DNA of 8,111 nucleotides from positions 1-8,111 of the forward strand of contig CAAFTS010000112.1 in the NCBI GenBank assembly GCA_900765975.1, given 5' to 3'. Below are positions 1 to 5,741 of the stretch, one piece after another (position 1 is the first letter of the stretch; every line of letters begins with the position of its first letter). The notes below the pieces were generated by a model. That model was not told the DNA's origin, did not search any database, and was given only the letters and a program-made list of their open reading frames with translations. The position numbers and the translations under genes were made by a program. The stretch is from Lachnospiraceae bacterium (GTDB lineage: Bacteria > Bacillota > Clostridia > Lachnospirales > Lachnospiraceae).

Positions 1-321
1 CGTCCACAGGTGTATTCCAAGGTCAGCGATCAGCCACCTGCAAAATATAATCCGGGAGCGAATGTAAAGAATAGTTTGATCGGAAGCGGAAGTATTATTA
101 ATGGAACAGTGGAAAATTCGGTGATTCACAAAAAGGTATTTGTGGGGAATAACTGTGTGATTAAGAATTCCATCATATTGAATGATGTATATCTGGGTGA
201 TAATACATATATTGATAATTGTATTGTGGAAAGTCGCGGTACAATCCGGGCTAACACGAGATATGCCGGGGAAGAAGGAATTAAAGTTGTGATTGAAAAG
301 AATGACCGGTATGCATTGTAG
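1..321 (+). CDS. glgD: GlgD, glucose-1-phosphate adenylyltransferase-like subunit, C-terminal fragment
   Basis: The reading frame is open from the first base of the window, so this is the last 106 codons of a gene that begins upstream; the GTG at position 10 is an internal valine, not a start. The fragment has the imperfect hexapeptide periodicity of a left-handed beta helix (for example [35 protein letters not shown]), which is how ADP-glucose pyrophosphorylase subunits end. GlgD is the non-catalytic or regulatory partner of GlgC, which makes ADP-glucose from glucose-1-phosphate and ATP for cytoplasmic glycogen synthesis. The choice of GlgD over GlgC rests on the diverged tail (ending in KNDRYAL) and on the following spoVG, a gene order I know from Lachnospiraceae. 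GlgC or another hexapeptide-repeat nucleotidyltransferase cannot be fully excluded because the nucleotide-binding domain is outside the window. Confidence 0.82.
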   Translation, partial: RPQVYSKVSDQPPAKYNPGANVKNSLIGSGSIINGTVENSVIHKKVFVGNNCVIKNSIILNDVYLGDNTYIDNCIVESRGTIRANTRYAGEEGIKVVIEKNDRYAL

Positions 322-324
322 AAT
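297..324 (+). promoter_or_regulatory. Possible sigma-H-like promoter for spoVG
   Basis: A weak match to the Bacillus sigma-H consensus (RnAGGAwWW, 11-12 bases, RnnGAAT) overlaps the end of glgD: AAAGAATGA at 297-305, a 12-base spacer, then GTAGAAT at 318-324. The -35 part has one mismatch in its AGGA core. spoVG is a classical sigma-H target in Bacillus subtilis, which motivates the call, but readthrough from glgD is an equally good source of transcript. Confidence 0.25.
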
Positions 325-365
325 TTGCCTCAAAGAGCGGAGTTCGACGAAAGGAGACTGAACAA

Positions 366-647
366 ATGAGAATTACAGATGTGCGTGTACGTAAAGTTGC
401 AAAAGAGGGAAAATTAAAAGCGGTGGTGTCGATTACAATAGACGATGAGTTTGTTGTACATGATATCAAAGTGATTGAAGGAGAAAAGGGATTGTTTATC
501 GCGATGCCAAGTAAGAAAGCATTGGATGGAGAATACCGCGATATAGCACATCCGATTAATTCTGGTACGAGAGAGAAGATTCAGGATACCATTTTGGAAA
601 AATACAATACCGTATTAGAAGAAACGGATATGGAAGCAGAAGTATAA
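366..647 (+). CDS. spoVG: SpoVG, septation and regulatory protein
   Basis: This 93-residue protein matches SpoVG in full length. The conserved core covers about residues 1-82: [11 protein letters not shown] at the start, the central GLFIAMPSK at 42-50, YRDIAHPIN at 57-65, and an alpha-helical end. SpoVG is a small nucleic-acid-binding regulator that affects asymmetric septation at sporulation, and cell-envelope, capsule or virulence genes in other Firmicutes. The acidic tail (residues 85-93) is the variable part of the family. The start is fixed by an AAGGAG ribosome binding site at 351-356, nine bases before the ATG. It lies 44 bases after glgD on the same strand, so co-transcription is likely, with a possible sigma-H-like promoter overlapping the glgD stop. 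A strong terminator follows within 16 bases, making this the last gene of its unit. Confidence 0.96.
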   Translation: MRITDVRVRKVAKEGKLKAVVSITIDDEFVVHDIKVIEGEKGLFIAMPSKKALDGEYRDIAHPINSGTREKIQDTILEKYNTVLEETDMEAEV

Positions 648-662
648 GAGAATGAAACACGC

Positions 663-692
663 AGGTCCTCAGAATATTCTGGGGACCTTTTT
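663..692 (+). terminator. Intrinsic terminator of spoVG
   Basis: Bases 663-674 (AGGTCCTCAGAA) pair with 677-688 (TTCTGGGGACCT) through one T-G wobble, giving a 12-bp stem closed by only TA (about a 4-base loop in practice), followed by a run of five T ending at 692. On the minus strand the hairpin is not followed by a clear T-run, so it should work mainly for spoVG. It overlaps the last codons and stop of the converging pseudouridine synthase gene. Confidence 0.92.
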
Positions 693-1337
693 GGAGTCAT
701 ATATGTGGGAAGTGTCCAGAGTGAATTCTAGTAGTTGATGGTGAACCGGATGTCGGAACGTTAACCGGTAGGCGTAGAGCTGCAATTGACCGGGAACGGT
801 GGCTCCATATTTGACATCCCCCTGGATCGGACAGTCGAGATGGGCCATCTGTACTCGAATCTGATGGTGACGGCCTGTGTCCAGTGTGATTTCTGCAAGA
901 GACGAATGACTCCACTTTTGTATTAATTTATAGTGGAGCCGGGCCACTTTGGAACCAGGTGTATTTTGTGTGCAGATCCGGGAGGTGTTTGTTTTATTGT
1001 CTTTTATAAGATAATTCGTTAAATCAGCTTCATCTGGAGAAGGAATGCCGGTTAAAAGTGCAAGGTAATGTTTCCCGAAGCCAGCTGTTGTTAGCTGTTT
1101 GTTTAAATCAGCTGCCGCCCGCTTGCTTTTGGCGAAGACGAGAAGTCCTGTGACGGGCTGGTCGAGACGGTGGATTACTGCAAGGTATGGCTGTTGCTGA
1201 GGGGACTGCTGGCGCAGATAGTTTTTGAGAAGACTGACCATGTCCGGGGTTCCAATCCGGCTGCTTTGAGTTGCGATTCCGGCTGGTTTTTCGCACACAA
1301 GAATTTCGCTATCTTCATATAAAATATTTAAATTCAT
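669..1337 (-). CDS. RluA-family RNA pseudouridine synthase
   Basis: A 222-residue protein of the RluA/RsuA pseudouridine synthase superfamily, which isomerises uridine to pseudouridine in rRNA or tRNA in the cytoplasm. The catalytic motif HRLDQPVTGLLVFAK sits at residues 56-70, with D59 as the expected nucleophile. Other family blocks are ILYEDSEILVCEKPAG at 5-20, KHYLAL at 89-94, TGRHHQIRVQ at 154-163, PIQGDVKYG at 170-178 and a closing LYAYRLTFRHP at 187-197. There is no N-terminal S4 domain, so it is the compact form; this leaves the target site unknown, and I give no gene symbol. The start is supported by an AGGGAG ribosome binding site at 1347-1352 and by a strong minus-strand promoter (-10 at 1395-1400). 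It is transcribed alone, and its TGA stop lies inside the spoVG terminator hairpin. No terminator of its own is visible, so transcripts may run antisense into spoVG. Confidence 0.94.
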   Translation of the reverse strand: MNLNILYEDSEILVCEKPAGIATQSSRIGTPDMVSLLKNYLRQQSPQQQPYLAVIHRLDQPVTGLLVFAKSKRAAADLNKQLTTAGFGKHYLALLTGIPSPDEADLTNYLIKDNKTNTSRICTQNTPGSKVARLHYKLIQKWSHSSLAEITLDTGRHHQIRVQMAHLDCPIQGDVKYGATVPGQLQLYAYRLTFRHPVHHQLLEFTLDTSHIYDSKKVPRIF

Positions 1338-1364
1338 AAAATAAATCTCCCTGTTGCTATTTTC

Positions 1365-1393
1365 TTGACTTTTGCTTTAATTCTGTCTAAACT
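1365..1393 (+). promoter_or_regulatory. Sigma-A-type promoter for the XpaC-TelA operon
   Basis: TTGACT at 1365-1370, a 17-base spacer, then TAAACT at 1388-1393 (four of six matches to TATAAT). Transcription would start near 1400, about 47 bases before the XpaC-like gene. The region interleaves with the minus-strand promoter of the pseudouridine synthase gene. Confidence 0.5.
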
Positions 1394-1394
1394 G

Positions 1395-1424
1395 ATTATA
1401 AAATGAAAAGATTTTCGAGGTCAA
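1395..1424 (-). promoter_or_regulatory. Sigma-A-type promoter for the pseudouridine synthase gene
   Basis: Read on the minus strand: TTGACC (plus-strand 1419-1424), an 18-base spacer, and a perfect TATAAT (plus-strand 1395-1400). It is the stronger of the two divergent promoters here. The predicted start, near 1388, lies inside the -10 box of the opposing promoter. Confidence 0.7.
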
Positions 1425-1446
1425 GAGAAGAAAGTGAGATGATAGC

Positions 1447-2757
1447 ATGGAAAATCAAGATTGGGAAAGATTTGGTGAAGAAATTCGCAGAAACGTGCAG
1501 GATGCGATTGACTCACGTGATTATAGTATGTTAAATCGAACGATTACAGATACGGTGAATGGTGCGGTGGATTATTTTTCACATACCGTACGAAATGTGG
1601 GAAACTCGGTCAATGCTAATATGAAGATGCAGCAGGAAGAGGCTGCAAGGAGAAAAGAGGAAGAAGCGGCCCGAAGGCGGGAAAGTTCTAAACGGGCGCA
1701 ATGGAATCAACAGGCAGGACAAAGCACTGGATACCGCTATCAAGGTACGACTGCAAAATATTCGCAGAAAAAGGCAGAGCCGATGCTATTTGCATCTACA
1801 GTCGGGAATCGCGTAGCGGGCATTCTTTTGTCGATTGCCGGATATGCAATTGCATTGCCATTTCTATTGACGGCGTTGATGGGAATGTTTATGGGTGTAT
1901 TTGCAGGAGATCCGGAGGCTGGAACAGTGATGGGAGTTAGTCTTGCATTTGTAGTTGTGTTTGGCGGTTTGGGGATTTTAGGGACGAAGCTATTGAGTCG
2001 TGTTCGAAGATTCAGGATGTATATCCGGATTCTAGGCGGAAGAGAGTATTGTGATATTAAGGAGCTGCAGACTCAGACTGGAAGAGCAAAAAAGAATGTA
2101 GTGCGCGATCTTGAGCAGATGATTCAAAAAGGATGGTTTAAGGAAGGACATATGGATTCCAAGAAAACCTGCCTGATGGTCAGCAATCAGTCGTATCATC
2201 AGTATACAGATTTGATGAGTCGAGTGGAAAGCGAAGAGCGTGAAAAGAAACAGAAGGCTAAGGAAGCAGAAAAGCTGAGAAAAGAGCAGGAGGCAGCAGC
2301 ACAGGGGAATCCGAATCTGCCGCCGGAAGTGCGCGAGGCAATTCGCGCAGGAGAAGAATATATTCGTAAGATTCGGGCATGCAATGACGCAATCCCGGGA
2401 GAAGAAATTTCGGCTAAGATTTCCAGAATTGAATTGCTTGTAGATCGGATTTTTGACAGAGTAGAGCAGAATCCGGATTCGGTTTCAGATTTGCGCAGGA
2501 TGATGGAATATTATCTGCCAACTACAGTAAAACTGTTGGAGGCTTATGAGGATTTGGATAGTCAGCCTGTACAGGGAGCTAATATTATTTCTTCGAAACA
2601 AGAGATTGAAAAGACGTTGGATACACTGAATGTGGCATTTGAAAAATTGTTAGACAGTCTGTTCCAGGATACGGCATGGGATGTATCTTCGGATATTTCT
2701 GTGCTGCATACAATGCTTGCGCAGGAAGGCTTGACAGAAGATGGCTTGAAAAAATAA
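1447..2757 (+). CDS. XpaC-like membrane protein (5-bromo-4-chloroindolyl phosphate hydrolysis family)
   Basis: A 436-residue protein in several parts: an N-terminal helical segment (about 1-60), a Glu/Arg/Ala-rich coil (60-85), a polar Gln/Lys/Tyr stretch (86-112), two hydrophobic segments (about 122-149 and 160-181), a segment resembling a winged helix (about 198-253, with RAKKNVVRDLEQMIQKGWF), a charged coiled coil (258-285), and a C-terminal helical region (about 295-425) ending in SDISVLHTMLAQEGL. That ending and the telA neighbour point to the XpaC family, named from an indolyl-phosphate hydrolysis phenotype in Bacillus; no phosphatase active site is evident and the true function is unknown. 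It is much longer than Bacillus XpaC, which is about 200 residues. The start has a weak site (AAAGTGAG, 1431-1438) eight bases upstream. The gene leads a two-gene operon with telA 15 bases downstream. Confidence 0.78.
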   Translation: MENQDWERFGEEIRRNVQDAIDSRDYSMLNRTITDTVNGAVDYFSHTVRNVGNSVNANMKMQQEEAARRKEEEAARRRESSKRAQWNQQAGQSTGYRYQGTTAKYSQKKAEPMLFASTVGNRVAGILLSIAGYAIALPFLLTALMGMFMGVFAGDPEAGTVMGVSLAFVVVFGGLGILGTKLLSRVRRFRMYIRILGGREYCDIKELQTQTGRAKKNVVRDLEQMIQKGWFKEGHMDSKKTCLMVSNQSYHQYTDLMSRVESEEREKKQKAKEAEKLRKEQEAAAQGNPNLPPEVREAIRAGEEYIRKIRACNDAIPGEEISAKISRIELLVDRIFDRVEQNPDSVSDLRRMMEYYLPTTVKLLEAYEDLDSQPVQGANIISSKQEIEKTLDTLNVAFEKLLDSLFQDTAWDVSSDISVLHTMLAQEGLTEDGLKK

Positions 2758-2772
2758 AGGGAGGAAAGAACC

Positions 2773-3903
2773 ATGAATAACGAATTTGCAAATTTGGAAA
2801 CACCGACATTGACTCTGGATCCATTTCAGGAAGCACCACAGGTGGTGACAGAAGTAAAGAAAGAAGAGCCGATGGCGGAGGAAAATGTATTATCAGATGA
2901 GGAAAAGCAGATAGTTGCAAAATTTGCAGAGCAGATTGATTTGACAAATTCCCAGATGATTCTCCAGTATGGCGCCGGAACTCAGAAAAAGATGGCTGAC
3001 TTTTCGGAAACTGCACTGGAAAATGTAAAGACGAAAGATATGGGGGAAATTGGAGAGTTACTTTCCGGTGTTGTACACGAATTGAAGGATTTTGATGAGG
3101 AAGAGGAAAAGGGATTTCTTGGGTTCTTTAAAAAAGGCGCCAATAAGATTACGGCAATGAAGACGAAGTATGCAAAAGCAGAGACAAATATTAATCAAAT
3201 CTGTAAAGTACTTGAAAATCATCAGGTTCAGCTGTTAAAGGATGTGGCAATTCTGGACAAAATGTATGAACTGAATTTGACCTATTTCAAAGAGTTGACC
3301 ATGTACATTATGGCAGGAAAAAAGAAACTGGAAGAAGTGCGTAATACGACTCTTGCATCTTTGCTGCAGAAAGCTCAGCAGAGCGGTCTGGCAGAAGATG
3401 CGCAGGCGGCACGAGATCTGGAATCCATGTGCACCAGATTTGAAAAGAAAATTCATGATCTGGAGCTGACGAGACAGATATCATTGCAGACAGCTCCGCA
3501 GATCCGATTGGTACAGAGCAACGATACAATGATGGTGGAAAAAATCCAGTCAACGGTTGTAAATACGATTCCGCTGTGGAAAAGTCAGATGGTATTGGCG
3601 CTTGGTGTTGAACATTCTGCACAGGCAGCGGAGGCGCAGCGTGAAGTGACAGATATGACGAACACATTGTTGAAAAAGAATGCGGAAAAATTGAAGATGG
3701 CAACATTGGATACTGCCAGAGAATCTGAACGTGGCATTGTGGATATGGAGACGTTAAAAGCAACAAATGAGTCTCTTATTTCTACGTTGGATGAAGTGAT
3801 GCATATTCAACAGGAAGGAAGAGAAAAACGCCGTGCGGCAGAGGCAGAAATGCTGAAATTGGAGAATGATCTGAAACAGAAATTATTGCAGATTCAAGGT
3901 TGA
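2773..3903 (+). CDS. telA: TelA-family protein (toxic anion resistance)
   Basis: A 376-residue, mostly alpha-helical cytoplasmic protein of the TelA/KlaA family. After a low-complexity acidic N terminus (about 1-40), family blocks include GFLGFFKKGANKI at 114-126, LDKMYELNLTYFKELTMYI at 161-179 and the most conserved stretch at 243-278 (QIRLVQSNDTMM followed by VVNTIPLWKSQMVLALG). The rest is long coiled-coil-like helix ending with a Lys/Glu-rich tail. The family is named for tellurite resistance on plasmids, but chromosomal copies have been linked to envelope stress and antimicrobial tolerance, and the mechanism is not known. It starts at an ATG eight bases after a clear GGGAGG site (2759-2764), 15 bases after the XpaC-like gene, so the two are co-transcribed and probably co-translated at similar levels. 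The same pair (xpaC-yaaN) occurs in Bacillus, which suggests a shared function at the membrane. A bidirectional terminator follows. Confidence 0.92.
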   Translation: MNNEFANLETPTLTLDPFQEAPQVVTEVKKEEPMAEENVLSDEEKQIVAKFAEQIDLTNSQMILQYGAGTQKKMADFSETALENVKTKDMGEIGELLSGVVHELKDFDEEEEKGFLGFFKKGANKITAMKTKYAKAETNINQICKVLENHQVQLLKDVAILDKMYELNLTYFKELTMYIMAGKKKLEEVRNTTLASLLQKAQQSGLAEDAQAARDLESMCTRFEKKIHDLELTRQISLQTAPQIRLVQSNDTMMVEKIQSTVVNTIPLWKSQMVLALGVEHSAQAAEAQREVTDMTNTLLKKNAEKLKMATLDTARESERGIVDMETLKATNESLISTLDEVMHIQQEGREKRRAAEAEMLKLENDLKQKLLQIQG

Positions 3904-3935
3904 TTCTATATAGGATGTAATATAAATGATAAGAA

Positions 3936-3985
3936 AATACACCCCGGATGTTGGAGATTAAACAAACATTCGAGGTGTATTTTTT
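3936..3985. terminator. Bidirectional intrinsic terminator between telA and the YitT gene
   Basis: Bases 3936-3943 (AATACACC) pair with 3974-3981 (GGTGTATT); after one C/A mismatch, 3945-3952 pair with 3965-3972 through one G-T wobble, leaving a 12-base loop. On the plus strand the stem ends in six T (3980-3985). On the minus strand it is followed by TTTTCTTAT. It therefore suits both convergent units, telA on plus and yitT on minus. Confidence 0.92.
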
Positions 3986-3990
3986 GAGCG

Positions 3991-4830
3991 TTAAATTGTG
4001 TGAAAGCCTTTTCCAATGATTTCACTTGTATTGGAAATTAGGATAAATGCAGTTGGCTCGTGTGCTTTGATGTAATTTCGGAGTTTCATTGCCTGCGGGC
4101 GATTCAGAGCGGTGAAAATGATGTATTTATCGTCACCGGAAAATGCGCCTTGTGCATTGCAGACGGTTGCGCTTCGGTGAAGTTCATTTGTGATATAATC
4201 GCAAATGGGCTCTGGATGATCGCATACGACATTGAAATATTTTGAGAGGTTAAAACTTTCAATGAATGTATCAATCATAAAGGAACGGATTGCAAGTCCG
4301 AGGAAAGAGTATAATCCGGTTTCGATGTCGAATACAAAGCAGCCGGCAATGGTGATGATAATATCGGTTACAAGAAGTGCTTTTCCGATGTCAAAACTGG
4401 AATATTTTTTTAAAACCATAGCGATGATGTCGGTTCCACCGCTGGATGCACCGATATTAAATAGGATGGCGCTTCCGAGTGCCGGAAGAGCGATGGCAAA
4501 GCATAGTTCCAACATAGGTTGATCTGTCAGAGGGCCGTTCATAGGATAGATGCGCTCCAGTGCAGAAAGCGTTACCGAAAGCAAGATACTGCAGTAAGCT
4601 GTTTTGGCGGCGAATTTGGTTCCGAGAATGATGAACCCAATGACAAGCAGAAGCATATTTGTGATGAATGTAAAATCACTGGCAGACATAAGACCGGCTT
4701 TGGCGATGAGGACTGCAAGACCGGTGATTCCGCCGAATGTAAAGTTGTTGGTAAACTTAAAAAAGTAAATGCCAATGGCCATAACGATGGTACTAAATGT
4801 CAGTGCTGAAAAATATTTGAGTTTTTTCAT
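3991..4830 (-). CDS. YitT-family membrane protein with DUF2179 domain
   Basis: A 279-residue integral membrane protein with the layout of the YitT family: two related membrane halves and a soluble C-terminal DUF2179 domain. Hydrophobic segments are visible at about 7-24, 33-46, 54-71, 78-92, 107-127 and 151-168. The paired glycine motifs FGGITGLAVLIAK (32-44) and GASSGGTDIIAMVLKKY (127-143) are the repeated family signature. The DUF2179 domain runs about 217-278 (RSATVCNAQGAFSG, then IIFTALNRPQ and a closing EIIGKGF). Length is typical. The function is unknown; homologues are often labelled transporter-like without proof. The start is supported by GGAGG on the minus strand (plus-strand 4842-4846), 11 bases before the ATG. 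It follows the VOC enzyme by 34 bases with no terminator between, so the two form one unit ending at the bidirectional terminator. Confidence 0.94.
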   Translation of the reverse strand: MKKLKYFSALTFSTIVMAIGIYFFKFTNNFTFGGITGLAVLIAKAGLMSASDFTFITNMLLLVIGFIILGTKFAAKTAYCSILLSVTLSALERIYPMNGPLTDQPMLELCFAIALPALGSAILFNIGASSGGTDIIAMVLKKYSSFDIGKALLVTDIIITIAGCFVFDIETGLYSFLGLAIRSFMIDTFIESFNLSKYFNVVCDHPEPICDYITNELHRSATVCNAQGAFSGDDKYIIFTALNRPQAMKLRNYIKAHEPTAFILISNTSEIIGKGFHTI

Positions 4831-4864
4831 TATAAATTAAGCCTCCGAAAGTACATTGTGAATA

Positions 4865-5233
4865 TTATTTAGAAGGTACGATTTCCAGCCAGTATCCGTC
4901 TGGATCTTCGATAAAATAAATTCCCATGGCAGGGTTTTCAAAGCAGACACAGTTCATTTTTTTGTGCAATGCAAGTGCACTTTCGTAGTCATCTACGGTA
5001 AATGCAAGATGGATTTCATTGTCGCCAAGTTCATAGGGGCGGTCCATGTCGCGAAGCCAGGTGAGCTCTAAGAGATGAGGTGTTACATTGTCACCCAGAT
5101 AAACAAGTTTGAAACTGCCATCTTCTGCCTCTTTTGTTTTGGTGACGGTTAATCCAAGCGCTTTTTTATAAAAATCCAGCGATTTTTCCAAGTCGTATAC
5201 ATTTAAATTGTTGTGAGCAAAAGTAAATTTCAT
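4865..5233 (-). CDS. gloA: VOC-family enzyme, glyoxalase I-like (lactoylglutathione lyase type)
   Basis: A 122-residue vicinal-oxygen-chelate protein with the usual two beta-alpha-beta-beta-beta halves. It keeps all four expected glyoxalase I metal ligands at near-canonical positions: H7, E56, H75 and E117 (Escherichia coli GlxI uses H5, E56, H74 and E122). Family motifs are NNLNVYDLEKSLDFYKKALG at 8-27 and YFIEDPDGYWLEIV at 106-119. The likely role is isomerising the hemithioacetal of methylglyoxal and a low-molecular-weight thiol, a detoxification step in the cytoplasm. The thiol is uncertain since many Clostridia lack glutathione. I chose the ATG at 5233 because TAGGAGGA lies just upstream (plus-strand 5242-5249) and the fold begins there; an in-frame start at 5317 would add 28 residues unlike the family and would cover the promoter. 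It is first in an operon with the YitT gene. Confidence 0.92.
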   Translation of the reverse strand: MKFTFAHNNLNVYDLEKSLDFYKKALGLTVTKTKEAEDGSFKLVYLGDNVTPHLLELTWLRDMDRPYELGDNEIHLAFTVDDYESALALHKKMNCVCFENPAMGIYFIEDPDGYWLEIVPSK

Positions 5234-5279
5234 TGTGTGGAATCCTCCTAAAATATGTGAATTTATAATTTTCGTAACG

Positions 5280-5288
5280 ATTATAGCA
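5280..5288 (-). promoter_or_regulatory. Extended -10 promoter for the VOC-yitT operon
   Basis: The minus strand reads TGCTATAAT, a perfect -10 with the TGn extension (the TATAAT is plus-strand 5280-5285). The hexamer 17 bases upstream (TATGCA) is a poor -35, as is common for extended -10 promoters. Transcription would start near 5273, about 40 bases before the ATG at 5233. Confidence 0.55.
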
Positions 5289-5318
5289 GATTCATTTCCA
5301 AATGCATAGTAGAACACA

Positions 5319-5347
5319 TTGACTTTTGTAGAAATTTCGGTTAGAAT
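5319..5347 (+). promoter_or_regulatory. Sigma-A-type promoter for the T-box-proS unit
   Basis: TTGACT at 5319-5324, a 17-base spacer, then TAGAAT at 5342-5347 (five of six matches). Transcription would begin near 5354, giving a leader of about 388 bases that contains the whole T-box. It is divergent from the VOC promoter. Confidence 0.75.
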
Positions 5348-5411
5348 TTCAAAGAATGGATTATTTCATATAATTTTATATTTGTTTTGAAGCAATGAAC
5401 AGAATTAGTAT

Positions 5412-5643
5412 ATATGCAAGCTGGCACAGAGAGGGAGCAGATGGTGGGAGTCTCCTGCAGTGTACATATAGAACCGGTCTGGGAGCTTCCGTATGAAGAT
5501 ACGGCGTAAGACCGGCGTTAACGGTAAATGAAGAGAGTGATATCGAGAAGTGGTTTGGAAAAATCAAAACGATATGATTAATTAGGGTGGTACCGCCGGA
5601 TTTTCGGTCCCTTTTGAGAGGGAGTGAAGGCCGGTGCTTTTTT
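5412..5643 (+). promoter_or_regulatory. T-box riboswitch controlling proS (tRNA-Pro sensing)
   Basis: The hallmark T-box sequence AGGGTGGTACCGC is at 5584-5596. The antiterminator can be drawn exactly: AGGG (5584-5587) with CCCT (5609-5612), the TGGT bulge (5588-5591) that would pair with a tRNA ACCA end, and ACCG (5592-5595) with CGGT (5605-5608). Stem I has AAGCT (5418-5422) pairing with AGCTT (5484-5488), an AGAGAG motif at 5428-5433 and GGTGGGAG near its tip. The likely specifier is CCG (Pro) at 5474-5476, following GAA as in other T-boxes. A CCGTAT/ATACGG hairpin lies at 5489-5504. Stem III pairs ATATCG (5540-5545) with CGATAT (5570-5575), enclosing TGGTTT/AAATCA. Uncharged tRNA-Pro should stabilise the antiterminator and allow proS transcription; charged tRNA leads to termination before the gene. 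Confidence 0.94.
5594..5643 (+). terminator. T-box regulated terminator
   Basis: CGCCGG (5594-5599) pairs with CCGGTG (5631-5636) and TCCCT (5608-5612) with AGGGA (5619-5623), with weaker T/A and T/G pairs between, followed by six T at 5638-5643. It uses the same CCCT and ACCG-adjacent bases as the antiterminator, so the two folds exclude each other. Confidence 0.85.
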
Positions 5644-5653
5644 GTTTCAATTG

Positions 5654-5702
5654 TTATAATTGATGGAATTAAGACAGGGAGGATGGACTCCTTAAATTAT
5701 AA
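5654..5702 (+). other. Second leader hairpin between the T-box and proS
   Basis: TTATAATT (5654-5661) is perfectly complementary to AATTATAA (5695-5702), and inside it AGGGAG (5676-5681) pairs with CTCCTT (5688-5693) around a GATGGA loop. The inner stem would hide an unused Shine-Dalgarno-like GGGAGG. No T-run follows, so it is not a terminator. It may be an mRNA-stabilising or processing element left on the transcript after T-box readthrough; its role is unknown. Confidence 0.5.
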
Positions 5703-5741
5703 TGAAACTGTAAAAATAAAAAAAGAGAAAGGATTAGGAAT

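Noticed and set aside
5234..5317. A longer N terminus for the VOC enzyme (start at 5317).
   Set aside because: The extra 28 residues do not fit the fold, contain the extended -10 promoter, and lie upstream of the strong TAGGAGGA site serving the ATG at 5233.
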